From Stenopsyche tienmushanensis (taxonomy: Eukaryota; Arthropoda; Insecta; Trichoptera; Stenopsychidae): a DNA stretch of 64,000 bases. The notes below the pieces were generated by a model. That model searched no databases, had not been told where the DNA came from, and saw nothing but the letters and a program-made list of their open reading frames with translations. Position 1 is the first letter of the stretch, and every line of letters begins with the position of its first letter. The position numbers and the translations under genes were made by a program. The stretch lies in assembly GCA_008973525.1 (NCBI GenBank), contig WACJ01000106.1:744001-808000 (forward strand), in the 5' to 3' direction. Shown piece after piece: positions 47,445 through 60,279 of this stretch.

Positions 47445-47984
47445 ATGAACATTAGGTCCTCATTAACGAATGGGGACCTACACGAGACAAAAACGTCATA
47501 ATAAGAATCCTGCCACGTGGGAAGCTCAACTAAATCGGGATGCCGAGATTAGATACACGCTTTTTTGGTCGCCCGGACAAATTGAGGACCGCTGTAAAAT
47601 TTCGTGTAAACGTTGTGAACATTAAAATTCATCGCCACGTCGGATCCGGTAAAATATCACCTCGATTTGCCCGAAGATTTTTCGCCCCGGGACAAATTTC
47701 ATTTTGCACACTTGGATGGCGTTGGGCGGGGAGGGGGCGTTTGGGGTATTTGAGCGCCTACGTTGACAGGAAAAGCCGGAAAAATAAATATGAATATCAA
47801 ACATTTGGACTTCATAAATTACAGAAGCGATTAGCGCCACGTGGATGTTGCAGTATTAAAATAACCACGAAATAAAGGTCAACACTTGTTCGGAAAGTGT
47901 TGATTCTGTGTATAACGATGCGGGATACTACTGGGATTTTACAACACGAGGTAGACGATAAAAGTCCTATTAACTTCCCTTACC

Positions 47985-48105
47985 GTGCTAAAAAGCACTC
48001 GCGCGCTCCGATGATATGTATTTGGTACACCATATGAAAAAGTGACTAAAAACCACAACATTAATAGAGTCGAGTTGTAATAAATACATCATCGGTAGGG
48101 AATGA
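47985..48105 (-). mobile_element. TTAA MITE-like family D, copy 5
   Basis: 'gatgatatgtatttggtaca' at one end and 'gtaataaatacatcatcggt' at the other, as in 1828-1952. The terminal TTAA is degraded. Confidence 0.5.
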
Positions 48106-48559
48106 TTAAAATCTATACCAAATTTCTAAGAAAAAGATTTTCTAAGTTGGAAAAACGTCAAAATAAAACGAAAAAGAAAAAAAAAGACTGTATCCTTTTC
48201 GGTAACCATGGTTCAGAGAAGAATCGCTGATATGGCCATCGACATTGAAAACTATTCGTTTTATGCTTTGTTAATGAAGATGAAGCCATGAGGAAATAAA
48301 TTCTATGTTGTTTGGCTTTATCTAGATGGGCACTAATTCAGATATATTCAATGGCCAGAACTTAGACTAGAGTAAATAAGTTGAAATGCTGCAGGCACAA
48401 CTAATTTGAGCTTCGAAGTTTATTCTTTTTTCAGTTTCTTGCATTATATTAAAGCGTGCATATTTTGAATTTGTACAAAAAATAGTAAAAATAAAATAAA
48501 ATATTAAGTTTTACGTTTAAATTTGCTGCCGTTGCCTCCGCCGCTGCGACAGTCCTCGA

Positions 48560-49538
48560 CTGTCATATTATTCAGTCGCGGGGGGCGCACTCAGAGGTCA
48601 CTTGGAGCGCTGAAATGCTTGCCATTATCATCGACGAAGATCCCAAAGGGATGCGCACGCGGGACAGAAAGACTATTTTCTCTAGATAACTCTTTTTAGT
48701 TAGGTTTTTCAGAGAAGGCCAAAGAGAACTAAAATCGTCATAAGTCGGAGCTATGCTGAAAGAGCGGAGCCTGCTCTGCGGCGGCAGAAAAAACGGAGGC
48801 AACGATCTGCAGTAGTCGTGAACGGTCACGAGGTTTAATACAGCAAATCGCTGAGATATCTCGGGATCCTCTTGGACAACAAGCTGACCTTCAGAAAACA
48901 TATTGAAGCAGCTGCGCAAAGGCGCAGAAGGTGGCCAGTGAGCTAGGACGGCTCATGTCAAATATCGGAGGGCCAAAGCCGTGCAGAAGACGTACCATAA
49001 ACGAGGTAATTCACTCGATCCCCGATATGGCATGGGTCCAGCGGCAGGGTGCGCTCCGAGTCACCGCAGTATACAGAACTGTATCTGAAGAAGTGGTGCT
49101 CGTGGTCGCTGAAATACCCCCGCTTGACCTCCAGGCAAAGCCTTGGACTACGAAGATCTTAAAAATCGCAACGAACATGACCAGAAACTGAGAAAAGCCT
49201 GGCAACAGAGATGGGATCAGTCCAGCAAGGACGTAGCCGAGCTCAACGTCGACAACATGGTCCACAGCATGATGAAAAGCAAGAAGACTGGGACCTTTGG
49301 CGCGACTACGTAGAAGAGATTCTGAGCCCCAAAGAGGACAGTGAAAGAGAGAGACGCAGAACGCCTCTCCAACAATAAAATAGGGCCAATCATCTAAGAC
49401 CAGACTACATGTCCTCCTGAAGCAATGTGGAAAACAATATCAGGGGGACAGAGAAGGACAAGGGAGGGATTGAGTCAGTACAAAATCTGACACTACCCAC
49501 TGTGGGTGCGAAGATTTCCCTCCTACAGGAAAAAAAGA
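48560..49538 (+). mobile_element. Second R1-clade LINE 3' end
   Basis: In shifting + frames: LRYLGILLDNKLTFRKHI (48850-48905), ASELGRLMSNIGGPK (48932-48976), SVRVTAVYRTVSEEVVLVVA and IPPLDL (49050-49125), then a purine-rich tail and 'gacactacccactgtgggtg' ending in A-rich DNA at 49532-49545. The motif order equals 25780-26990, but the two copies differ clearly. Many frameshifts; inactive. Confidence 0.8.
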
Positions 49539-49829
49539 TTCCGATACTCAAAAATGGGTATCAGATGTGTATCTGAATACTAAACTATGTATCTGAATTA
49601 CATCATTTTAAAAATAAAATAAAAAGCTCTATTGTATTTTTTTATTATTTTTAATCTTGTAATATTTTATACTTTTATTTCTTCTATCCGTTATAATCGA
49701 AAATATAATCGAAAAAATGTAAATAAAAATCAATTAAGACCATTGATGGTCAATCTTGTATATTTAGGGAGGCATTGGCCCTAAGCTCACAACCTCCAAC
49801 AACAAAAAGAAAAATTGTTTATGTTTATG

Positions 49830-49930
49830 CAAAGAAATGAACGAATATTGTGTGCTATCAACAGTGTAAAGGTTCATTTATTGATATACAAGATTGACTC
49901 GCGCTGCGCGGTTCCGTGAGATATACGAAT
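49830..49930 (-). repeat. Dispersed repeat family F, partial copy
   Basis: 'aaagaaatgaacgaatattg', 'gttcatttattgatatacaa' and 'gattgactcgcgctgcgcgg', the reverse of 58215-58330. Confidence 0.6.
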
Positions 49931-49939
49931 ATAGCATCT

Positions 49940-51840
49940 ATATATTAAATCAACGCAGCTGAAAAAAGGTTGAAATACGCTGCTTTAGCTTTTATTCAAC
50001 ACATTATGTACGGTGACCACACAATCTATACATTTTATAGACCCGCGCGACAAGCGGTGCTTATTTTAAAATTAGAATACATAATGTATTTAGAGCAAAT
50101 AAAAAAAAGTAGGGAAGGTGTTCGCTTGTCCTATATATAAGAGGCATATTTTTATAATCCAGATATCACTTTTAAAGCGGGAAGAGCTTTAAGCTGATAT
50201 AAAAGTTGGGAAGATTTATTTGCGGAACAATATTTTAGCCGTGAAATATGTTTGTAGTTTTTTTTATCGGCGTTGATTGACGGGTCACATTTTGAGCGGG
50301 CGCATTATTTTACACAAAGGGCGCTTTCAACAAAAACACGTACGATTTTTGTTGTTGAAAAGCGGTTTTAAGAGTATTTTTTAATACCGCGGTTTGATTT
50401 TATGCGTGTGAATGATTAATGGCTTTTCGTGCGAATTCCATAAAATGATCTTGTTTATGACAGTTTGGATGATGGAGAGAATATCTACGACATATTATTA
50501 TCGCACTTGGAAAATTGTCGATTTAACAACTTGGCAATTGCTTTTTTTCGGGCTGTTTATTACGTATTTGGGTCACGGTTGGAAAAAATACAATTAACGG
50601 CTCATATCCAGGTTCGGTAGCAATTTTTTTAAACGGCTTTGGTGCTAATATTTTTCGGAGTTTAATTTCGTTCTCTGCGTGAAGATTATGTGGGGTATCC
50701 ATTTTTTTTTTCGAGGATAACAATGTGGAGATGATGCATGTAGTGTATTATTTTTTCAACACATTTATGTGGGTGGGTTCGCCAGTTTAATAACGTTTTA
50801 TGAAAAACTGACGAGGAAAATATGGGATTTTGCGGTGAAATAAAATTATGCGATATCTCAGCGAGGGTGACCAACTGTGCTGGAAATGGGACACATCCTG
50901 AAAGGATCGTTAAAGCATCATAGTTTATTTAATGTCCATTTTTTCATTTGTTATGGGGGAAAACATGTGTCTGTGTAATATTTTATCACATTAAAATCAA
51001 GATCTTCATTCTGCATGACGAAACCTGAACTACGAGACCGTTGGGAAGCAAGTGGGAAGAACGCGTCTTCTTGCGGCCAAGACTATCGGTCGACTCTCTT
51101 TTGTTCAAGACGACAAAGCGGTTGCATATAATCTTGCCAAAATCTCCTGCGACGATTAAATAGGAATTTCACTGTCGAAGTAGTATTGATTTTGTTATTA
51201 TTGTGACAAAATTAAATTTTAACACATTGTCTGAATCGATTCATTGAAACATCGCCCCATATTAATAATTTAGCGTGGCGGTTCTTCAGCAGTTTTGGCT
51301 GCGTCCCAAAATATGTTTGCGGCGCTAGCTCGGTGACCCGTACTTGGATATCAATGCTGAATGTGTTGAAACTCGCTTCGTATATAAATATTTTCAGTTT
51401 AATTAAGCTCGTCGGGGCTTATTTTTTGCCAGTTAAAAAAATATTTAAATTGCTTTAAAAAAAAGGCGGGAAGATATCGAATCGAATCGCAGAATAATCC
51501 TGTCGTCGCATTAAATCCGTGCACTGTCACAAACTGCCTAGATGAGAGCTAATGGACGGGAGCGAAGTGACGTAGGGAATAAAAATGGCGAAAGGATGTG
51601 ACGAAGGTGAAGATAGGGACACGCGATGACGCACGCGATCCTGTCTTCCTCCCGGGTACAAAATGTCTCTAATGGGGGAAAACGGAAAGGGAAATACACA
51701 AATCGTGTCAAGATTCCATGCCGACTGCAACTGCCGGAAAACCGCAAAAACGGCGCAAATCTAACGGATATTACATTTATTTATATTCCATTTCATTCGA
51801 ATCGTTGTGCGAAGACAAATCAAATTTAACCTGTCTAAAA
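49940..51840. other. Stretch with no recognised gene or repeat
   Basis: A 61-codon + frame at 50412-50597 starts in the middle of AT-rich DNA and has no known domain. No shared repeat is seen. Confidence 0.4.
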
Positions 51841-51849
51841 TACCGTTAA

Positions 51850-51945
51850 AATGTCTTTATATTTGTTTGTTTGCGGTGTATACATTCCTATACCACTTAT
51901 CCGATTACAATGAAACTTTGATGAGTTATTGGGCGTGTGTACAAG
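51850..51945 (+). repeat. Diverged Helitron-like family E fragment
   Basis: 'tttgtttgtttgcggtgtat', 'cttatccgattacaatgaaa' and 'ctttgatgagttattg' parallel a family E unit at lower identity. Confidence 0.35.
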
Positions 51946-51949
51946 AAGG

Positions 51950-53800
51950 TTTTTAAAATTAAAATTAAAGCACAACCATTGTTTGTGCGCGAAAAATGCT
52001 CTGCGAGACGTTTAACGGATGCACCATATTGGCGCATATTAATCTGATGGCAGCTAAGGTAAACAAAGCATAACAACCGTCGATATATTATGTACTTACA
52101 AAGCGTTCGGTATTCTGAAAATTGCACTATGCTTTCAAATTGAGATGAATGAGAGGTTACAGCCATGAGATTACATATGAGGCCGTTAGAAGAATACCTC
52201 TTCTCGCAGTCAATGTTATTTATCAACTTTCTTATTGTTTCCTATGCGTCCGTATTCCCCCTCGCATCCTCCTCCCCAAAGCAAAGAAATTATGTTTTGT
52301 ACGATTTTTTTTAAATAAAATTAAAAAAAAATCAAATTATTTCATTGTTAACCGATCGGCAAATACGTTTCATTCAATATCAATCAAATCATACGTTTAT
52401 TTCGCAGTATTTCTATATATGCTAGTCGCCTAATGTAAACAAATTAAAGCGCGATTTGAGTCTGCATGCAAATTTATAGGTCACATTGCGATTACATTTG
52501 TATATTCTTGGGATCGATTGGACATACAATTATGTACTGTGATTTCCTATTCATACAAAGCGTCACACGGCTGTGACATGCGATGTTCAATTGCGTTTTA
52601 ACACACACACTGTCCAAGACACGCAAAATTATTTACATTTCTTAGGTCAAATACAAACATTTGATCACTGAAAAATTGATCTGAAATGGCGGCTATGTTA
52701 GATTGAGAGCTGGCAGCATAAATTGAAGATCATCTAACACATTTGAATAATTTAATAGTTGTATGCGTGTTTCTGGACTATCAATATGGCAGTCTGGTGA
52801 CTGAGTGCCATTGGGTTTAGGTTGCCAGACTATTACCAGCTTGTTGAGATAGTATCAGACTGGTTCAAGTCGCGTCTAACAGTCGCCAGACTATCATAAT
52901 GATGCATCGTTGGGTTGAATAGCCAATTTTCAGACTATGGACCCAGCTGTCAAACTATCAATCAAGAAGATCCCCAAGGTAAATTTCGATTGAAATCGAC
53001 GCATTAATCGCATCCAATGATGTGTTTCGCATTTGGGTCGAAGACCAAAAAAGGTTGTGTGCGACTGACAGCGTCCAGAAATAAATGTGTGGTCACTTGT
53101 GTACAATCAAATCAATTGCGAGACGCAGGGTAAATACGACAAAATTACATGGACACATAGAAAAATATCGAAATTGTTTGCCTTTTCTAATGGTACAAAT
53201 AAGTATGATTGCGGCCAAATCTGCAAATCACACTCGAAATGCGTCATAACTGCGACTGAAAATTATTTTCATACTTAAGACTTAATATGGTGGCGTGCAA
53301 TTTTCTCGGAATTATACTCGGGAGCTTAATTGCCATGAAATGACGCCCTCTTTAACGTGCGATTAAAATTGCCGCTGAAAACTTTTGAGTTTTGGTAGCC
53401 CTGAATTTTATGGCGGCTCCAAACGAACCTGTGTGTGTTTTTCTTCAAATAAATTAATTGGACGGGCACGTTGGGTCTGTTGTATTTTTCCAATTAAAAA
53501 GCAATTAGGACAGTTTGTAAACGTATTATTTGATTATGGTCGGATCTCTGCGTATTTAGGTCCGCTTGCTTAATCGAATTAAACACTGTTATTAAACAAA
53601 TCGACGTACAGCATTTTAAAAGCATTGCATGCATTGGGAAATGGGACTTGGGATGTTATCCCCAAGCTTTAGAATTTCATTCAAACTTAAAATCATGCAT
53701 TATAATGTAGCTATTTTAACGTCGCCCTATTTCTGACACCAATGTAGTGTGGAGCACTCTTGCGTCTTTTTGAAACTAAGGCTTTGAACAGCGACCTAAT
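51950..53800. other. Stretch with no recognised gene
   Basis: 52780-52970 contains the short word CAGACTAT or a one-base variant about six times at irregular spacing. Otherwise nothing is recognised. Confidence 0.35.
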
Positions 53801-53814
53801 TTTGAATCATCATA

Positions 53815-53935
53815 CACTTAGATGCTATATTTGTATGTCTGCCACTTATCGTCCGTATAAATCCACTTATCTGCCAGGACCACCGCAGCGTGTATGACGA
53901 TTGTTTATACAATAAATATACAACGCTCTTTCTAA
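53815..53935 (+). repeat. Dispersed repeat family F, 5' part
   Basis: 'cacttagatgctatatttgt', 'cgtataaatccacttatctg' and 'caggaccaccgcagcg' match 58150-58225. Confidence 0.55.
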
Positions 53936-53984
53936 ATCACTGAAATCCGAACGCAAAAACATGTCTTAACTCCACTAAAATTTA

Positions 53985-54345
53985 AAGAGTTTGATCAACC
54001 TACTGCAAGGCAGGAGCCCACCACGGACGCAACTGGGCTTGAGACACAAAACGCAGAATAGCGACCCAGTCGAGAGTTGCACATGTTTTTATTTTAGTTG
54101 TTTAATCCATATTTTCTTCGTTATCGCTTAAACATTGTGCAGACTCAATAGGTATAAGTCCGCAGTAAAATAAAAACAATAATATTTTCGATCAATTATA
54201 AAATTTAAGCAACCCACTCGATCAATCTTCTTCGGGTATGGCGATCGCGAAGGGCTCATTCGTCATGTCAGCGATCTGAAAATCTGACCGGTTGGACATG
54301 CAGACCTTTTTTAGGACTTTTGCTTTTTGGGATAAATATATATTT
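53985..54345 (-). repeat. Dispersed repeat family A, copy 11 (longest)
   Basis: The longest reverse copy: 'ggacgcaactgggcttgaga', 'gaccca..cgagagttgcac', 'atcgcttaaacattg', 'aagcaacccactcgatcaat', 'ggctcattcgtcatgtcagc' and 'accggttggacatgcagacc'. It allows the order of blocks in all other copies to be fixed. Confidence 0.7.
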
Positions 54346-54349
54346 TTTA

Positions 54350-55950
54350 GATTATATTTGATACATATTAACTAGTTAATTGTTTTCGTGTAAAACGTTT
54401 TAATATACCAATCATTATTAATATCCGTATTTAAATTATAATTAATTCATAAAAAATTTGAACCTTTAAGAATTATAAATAGGCAGGATGGAAGGAGATT
54501 AAGAGCATTTGTTATGTCTATGTATCTATTTAATCCTTAATTTATTTTTGATTACAGTAACCCTCATTTTCAGCATCATTTAAACATAAATATCTCGAGT
54601 AGAACGATCTCTGAAGGGATGTTAAACGCCCAGTTGTATTTTGTTGAAAATATTATTAAAAAAATAATATCAACACAGAAGCATTTGAAAGTTTTTCAAG
54701 TTGAGGTGAAAACATGAAAAATTCATATGTATACACGGGAAAGACCGCTTTGAAGTGATTAAGGGTCGTTTTTTGGGGCTGAATTTACATTGTAAATCCA
54801 TTCCACTTGGGGGTCGGAGTTCGTTATTGTCTACCTTTAAAGCATGAATCACAAAATGGTTTGCAAGTACATTGAATTCCAGGTAAATACATTTGAATGT
54901 TTTCGCGATTTGATTGATATTCGGGGATAAAATCGAGCAACAACGCACAAAATTGTGCCCTATGTGGGGGCTCAATTGTGGGCCGAAAGTACGCCACACC
55001 GGTGTATTAAATGTGAGAAACGCCTACTTATCTATCATATGAAGTGTCGGCATGTTGAATCACAAGCTACAAATATTTTAGTGTATTGAATCAGCGTCAA
55101 GTCACGATTCTTCTTTCATTCCATGGAAGATTCCTGCGTGTAATTCTCACGGGGCGTTAGTAGATCTTCACAAATGCTGGATAAGGAGATGTTTGTTACC
55201 TGTGGGGCCCCATAAGAGGCATAATACGAATTCTTGTTTGGACAGAGACCCCACAAAAAAGAAAAAATGTGAGAAAATCGTGTGACTTGCGATATAAAAA
55301 CATTTAAATGCTACACACATCGCATTTGAACGCACATGAAATTTAGACCAATTCCGTATTTCGTCGGAGTCGGAGACCATTTCAGCGCATGCGCACATTA
55401 AAATCCAATAAATCGATGCAGCAGCGAATCCATCTACGATTTCCGAGCAAGATCTAAATTAAATTCCCGCATTGTGTTTAGGATCCCAAAACAAAACGAG
55501 AAGACAAAGATAATCTGATTCGCGAGCAACATTGACAAATCTTGGCGCGCAGCTGTCAAAAAAACACAAGATGGCGTGGGTTCAACCCAATTCCAACACG
55601 CTGTTCGTTATAAATATTTTGCCGGCGGAGAAAAAAAGATGAGAATGAGAAGACTGCGATAAAAACGAGAAAAGAGCAATAATGTACGTCCAGATTATGC
55701 CCTAATGAGAAATCGATAATCCCTTTTTCCTAAGCGTGTAATATCGCATTAAGATCGTATTAATACCGTATATTTCGCTGGCGAGTTAACGGCCAATAAA
55801 TTTTTATAACATTCAATGAAAATCAATATGCATTAAAGTAAGCTTTAAACGGATATTTCATTGAATTTGTGTACAAATTCTGTTAGAACTGTCTTCAATG
55901 ATCATTCGAGGAAAGGCTCCATAAAGGGCCTTTGAGTTATATTTGTGATT
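54350..55950. other. Stretch with no recognised gene
   Basis: A 109-codon - strand frame at 54670-54999 and smaller ones show no known domain and no splice support. Confidence 0.35.
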
Positions 55951-55959
55951 GGGCTCACC

Positions 55960-56045
55960 CATTCAACCGCTTGGGTGAATGTATCGGGAAGAATCTTCGG
56001 TTAGCCTTGACTGCGGGAAGTCGTCCCTCCTGCAGCCAGATCTCT
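55960..56045 (+). repeat. Dispersed repeat family B, copy 4 (3' part)
   Basis: 'cgggaagaatcttcggttag', 'ccttgactgcgggaagtcgt' and 'cctgcagccagatctc'. 5'-truncated compared with 35060, as expected for a retroposon. Confidence 0.6.
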
Positions 56046-56656
56046 CTCTCTATCATGTGGAATAAATAGTTATTTAGAGAAGAGTCTTTCTATTCGACGC
56101 CCGTCTATTCTTATCCATTTATCCAGCAACATTACGGCCCGATAGTAAAACGGACCCGTGCGGGAACAGGATGAAGCTTTAATGCCCGGTTCACACAAGA
56201 ACAGTTTTCAAGCTATTAGACAAGCCAGTGCTAACAAACCAGCAAGTCAGCAACTGTAGCTTGGTTTAAACAGAACAAGCTTCATTTTTAAGCCCAAAAA
56301 ACGCAACTAAATATACCTGTCTATCAGCACTAACTTTATATAAACTGGACATAATAGTAGTATTGAAAAATAACATACTACAAGTTCAAGAATAAGAATT
56401 ATGAATTTATATTCAAGTAAATGCTTGTTTTATTCCTGCAAGGGAAGAAGATTTTAGACCAAACGTCTCTGGGGTCAGGAGAGTCAACCAAGAGTCTTGG
56501 CCGTGAGAAGATGTGTTCTCTCCGCCCCATGCAGTAAATCGTGTTACTTAATGATTAGAAAGATGTCAAAATTATATGCGATAAATGATCAATGTAGTGC
56601 AGAATTATTGCCCGCAAAGATTGAGAGACTATACTTATCTGACAGCTCGATATATA

Positions 56657-56965
56657 ATCTAATATATAAAATGAATATCTGTTTGTTCGTATGTAATGCG
56701 CTGTCATACCGTTCATCAGATTGCGATAAAACTTCGTTCACTTATTGTTAAGGATTGCGCGAGTAAAATAGGCATAGTTTATTATATGAAAAAAAACTAT
56801 GTTTGTTTGTCCGTATTTAATGCGCTGCCATATCAGTTCATCCGATTGCGATAAATCATTGTCAACTTATTGTTTACACTTGCGGGAATAACATAGGCAT
56901 AGTAAAAATATTGTTTGTTACGCGAAACGTGGTATTGCAACGCATGCCGGGTAATCACCAGTAGG
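56657..56965 (+). repeat. Helitron-like family E dimer, long copy
   Basis: It starts A|TCTAATATATAAAATG. Unit 1 and unit 2 are followed by an extra 3' segment ('gttacgcgaaacgtggtatt', 'gcaacgcatgccgggtaatc') that matches the 3' end of 39615-39878. Confidence 0.65.
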
Positions 56966-57679
56966 ATATAAATTAATTCCGCATTAGTCTCAAATGTATT
57001 AGCCAAGAGAGCGTCAAGCGCGATTGCGTACTATACACAAATAATTCAATATTTTTTGTGGTCCAAAATGCGTAGGAAACAAACGGAAGAAACAAGGTCT
57101 CGTTCATTATTATATTTCATAATGCACGTCTAGAACCCATAATTACTGGATATTATCAGCGATTTGATCTATGGAATTGGATGCTTCGGCATCTCGCATG
57201 AAGCATGAGCGCCTTCCGTACATGGAAGGCGTGAAGGTTTTTTTGTTTTCCACCAGTGTTAATTTTGGTTGGGCGACGAAGACTATTCGTCGGTTTATTA
57301 GCGTGAGATCGTCCAGTGTCCGTTGGCTGAGTTGCTTCCACGATCTTTGGAACTCGTCCAAACTTATATTATTTCCGGCAAGCTATTTTTTGGCAGTATA
57401 GTAATTGGACGAGTATAAATGTTTTTAGACGCGTATGCAACACTATAGATAAATATTGTGATCGGACGATGACTGGCTGTTGATATTTATGCTTTGAGGG
57501 GGGCTTTCCGTGACTTCAGTGTTTAGACTTGAGCGCCAATGTGTATAGTAAGTCATAAAATTCATGAGAGACTTTATTTTCAATATTTTTGAAGCGATTT
57601 TAGTGCGAACGTCACGAAAAGTGAAACTCCAAGCGGCAGTTAGTCAGAAAGAGATGGAGAATCAATTGTAGTATCTCCA

Positions 57680-57800
57680 GTCGCATGCATCATAAAGACA
57701 ATATGCCGCCTCTACTGTTCGTGTCTATACATAGCATAAAGTAATCAATACTTCAATAGCTTGCCTATTTTATTATATATAACACAAACACAGCTTCATC
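57680..57800 (+). repeat. Dispersed repeat family G, copy 3
   Basis: 'catcataaagacaatatgcc', 'gcctctactgttcgtgtcta' and 'tgcctattttattatatata', collinear with 4015-4130. Confidence 0.5.
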
Positions 57801-58149
57801 TATTTATTAATATTGCATTAAAATTGAAAAATCTCTTTTTGTCTTTTGCATAATTGTTGGAAAATAATGGAAAGGTCACCACAGTCTCTATTGATCTTAA
57901 CCTTATTGAACATCTGTGGGATGTTCCTGGAAAAATAAATGTCGGAAACGTGTAATAAATTCAAAGAAAACACTAACAAGAATATTATCAGACAAACAAA
58001 TGGGCCAGAATTTCAAATGAAGTAATCACAAATTTGGTTAAAGCAATGCCAAGAAGATGAAACAAATAAAAAATTGGTACATAAATTTTGTGTTTTTTAC
58101 ATTTAGGTTTAAACCCTTTGATTAGTGAGTTCATTTTAAATTGACGTAA

Positions 58150-58440
58150 ACTTAGATGCTATATTCGTATGTGCATCGCTTACAGTCCAAACAAATCCAC
58201 TTTTCTCTCAGGACCGCGCAGAGCGAGTCAATCTTGTATATCAATAAATGAACCTTAACACTTTCGATACCATATACATCATATATAACACACAATATTC
58301 ATTCATTTCTTCGCGTAAACATAAACAATACAATCATACGATGTACGAGTGTATGATGAGATGCAAGACACTCTCTCTGTCTCTGTCTGCGATTCGCAAT
58401 AACACAGTATATGCGGGATTCCTCATTTTATTAATGTAAT
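58150..58440 (+). repeat. Dispersed repeat family F, longest copy (possible solo LTR)
   Basis: About 290 bp from 'acttagatgctatattcgta' through 'ctcaggaccgcgcagagcga', 'cttgtatatcaataaatgaa' (contains AATAAA) and 'tcatttcttcgcgtaaacat' to 'gtatatgcgggattcctcat'. Its size, internal polyadenylation-like signal and solo occurrence suggest an LTR. Terminal TG...CA and a target duplication are not clear. Confidence 0.5.
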
Positions 58441-58825
58441 ATTTTTGGTTATAGATATCTTAATATCAAATACAATATAATCTGGCAGTAAATTGTAATA
58501 AAACATAATAAGACGATGCAAATAGTACAATATTCTTATCTTATCGCTCTTATCTAATAACGTCAGCTCGAGATAAATGAGCAAATTCATTAAAACTCAT
58601 TCCAAACATCTCCGTGTCTATTTAAAACCCATTGAGACCAGTTTCGAAACACTCGTTTAGGATAATATAAATATCATCAGGAATGTATGATTCTTATTGG
58701 TGAATTTAAATTTACCGCCTAAAATAGGTGATTATCGCCGATTTATATCATTTTTGTGATGGTATCTCGACGATGCAGCACCTGTACAGGATAATCGAAC
58801 ATCAGATAAATTATCGATAAATATA

Positions 58826-58890
58826 CTTTAAGAAATGCTACCCGGACTGTAAGAGGTCGTTGGTTCGAATCCAATCAAGATAAATTGATT
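58826..58890 (+). other. tRNA-like 3' half (SINE or tRNA relic)
   Basis: 'ggactgtaag' followed by 'ggtcgttggttcgaatccaa' resembles a tRNA anticodon and T-arm (box B GGTTCGAATCC, with a 5-bp T stem containing one G-U pair). The D-arm, box A and acceptor stem are not recognisable, so it is not a functional tRNA. Confidence 0.35.
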
Positions 58891-59849
58891 TTTTAGGTGG
58901 TCATTTGTACACCTCACCAAGAATTTGTTCTACTAATTTGCAAGGTTAAATCTGAAGATTTACATATTGTGTATCTAGTAAGAGTGAAGCGATTTGTTAA
59001 AGACAGACATATGCGCATGTCCTGTTTCTAACAGATAAATCCTCTATTTTGGTCCTTAAATCATCGTCCGGTCGGATAATATATGAATCTTAAATTAACC
59101 GGGGATTTTATCTGACTAATCATTTCGAAAGACATATTTAGATCTGTATTGCTGTTGAAGATCTTTTATATTCTTCAAAATCTTCATCATCCAGAACATT
59201 TTCTAAGGATATCGCATATTCTTCATCCGCGACTCCAATAGAATTTTTCAGAAATTTTGCGGTTTATAATGCACTATTCTTGTTATCGTTATTTCGCGAT
59301 TATAGAAATATTATCAGTCAGATATCATTGTAAGTCCTAAATACACAAGAGATTTATTTATGAGCATTTCTAATAAGATTTATGATAGCGTAACGATAAA
59401 GAAATCATCTTTTTAAGTAAATGCTTGATATATTTCATACGAAATTGTACAAAAACAAGTGATCCGGGCGTAAGGTGTTAAAAGCGCAACGAAATAACTA
59501 TACATTTTCAAGGAAAGATCACAAAACAGAACCAGATAAAAAAAACGTTTCTTTGCATACATAATGACACAAAAAACAGTGCTAAAAAATGAACAATGAA
59601 ATTAAAAGTTGTGGTCTAGAAAGTAAGGTTACATGGGATCCTGACACCGGGGGAAATATTTTGTTTCGAAGTTGGCACATCTGGCTTGTAGGGGGCATCT
59701 TAACGGTCAGTTTGAGTAATCCCATATGTAAGTCGGCCATTTTGATCAGTTACAGTAAATTCTTCCGATGCAGAGTTCGTCGCGCGCTTCCGCCATCTCC
59801 CATCCATGCGAGATCCGCGCGATCATCATTTTTTTACTTTGCAGAACAA

Positions 59850-60040
59850 TACCACCACGAATATTCATTGGAAGCTCGTAGAAGTTTATGGTAGTGATGT
59901 GATGAGTCGACAACGTGTCACGATATGGGTTAGGTAGTTCAGATACTGATACTCACGACAAAGCAAGGAGTGAGAGACCATCAGTGATTTCTGACGAACA
60001 GAATCCAAATGACAATTCAAAAAGGTCTAAGATAAAAGTT
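59850..60040 (+). mobile_element. Mariner transposase N-terminal fragment
   Basis: Reads NIHWKLVEVYGSDVMSRQRV, then TIWV and, in another frame, DTHDKARSERPSVISDEQ. This matches the mariner HTH region ('xVYGxxxMSRxxVxxWxxxF ... GRPSxxxDE'). Only the N-terminal domain remains and it is frameshifted. Confidence 0.65.
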
Positions 60041-60279
60041 GGTGCCCGTACAGAAATGTCTCAACCTCGACGGCGAAAACATTGAATTGCGAGACTTTGA
60101 TGGCGAGGAGTCATTTCCTTGAGCATAGCCAAGACCAGCTCAAAGATAGCGAAGATAATCTGTCTTCTTTTGGCCACGACTCTCCAGCGTTTCTGTGGGT
60201 GGATGTTAGACACTCCGAGAGACTACCTATACCGAACTGAAGGAGAGATGCCTCGAATAAAGAAATGCCTTGATGCCGT

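Noticed and set aside
57143..57361. 72-codon - frame with exon-like codon use (LDEFQRSWKQL...)
   Set aside because: Plausible composition, but a second - frame is equally open, I recognise no family, and there is no acceptor of good quality upstream.
58826..58890. Functional tRNA-Tyr-like gene
   Set aside because: Only a T-arm and part of an anticodon loop can be drawn; the D-arm and acceptor stem are absent.
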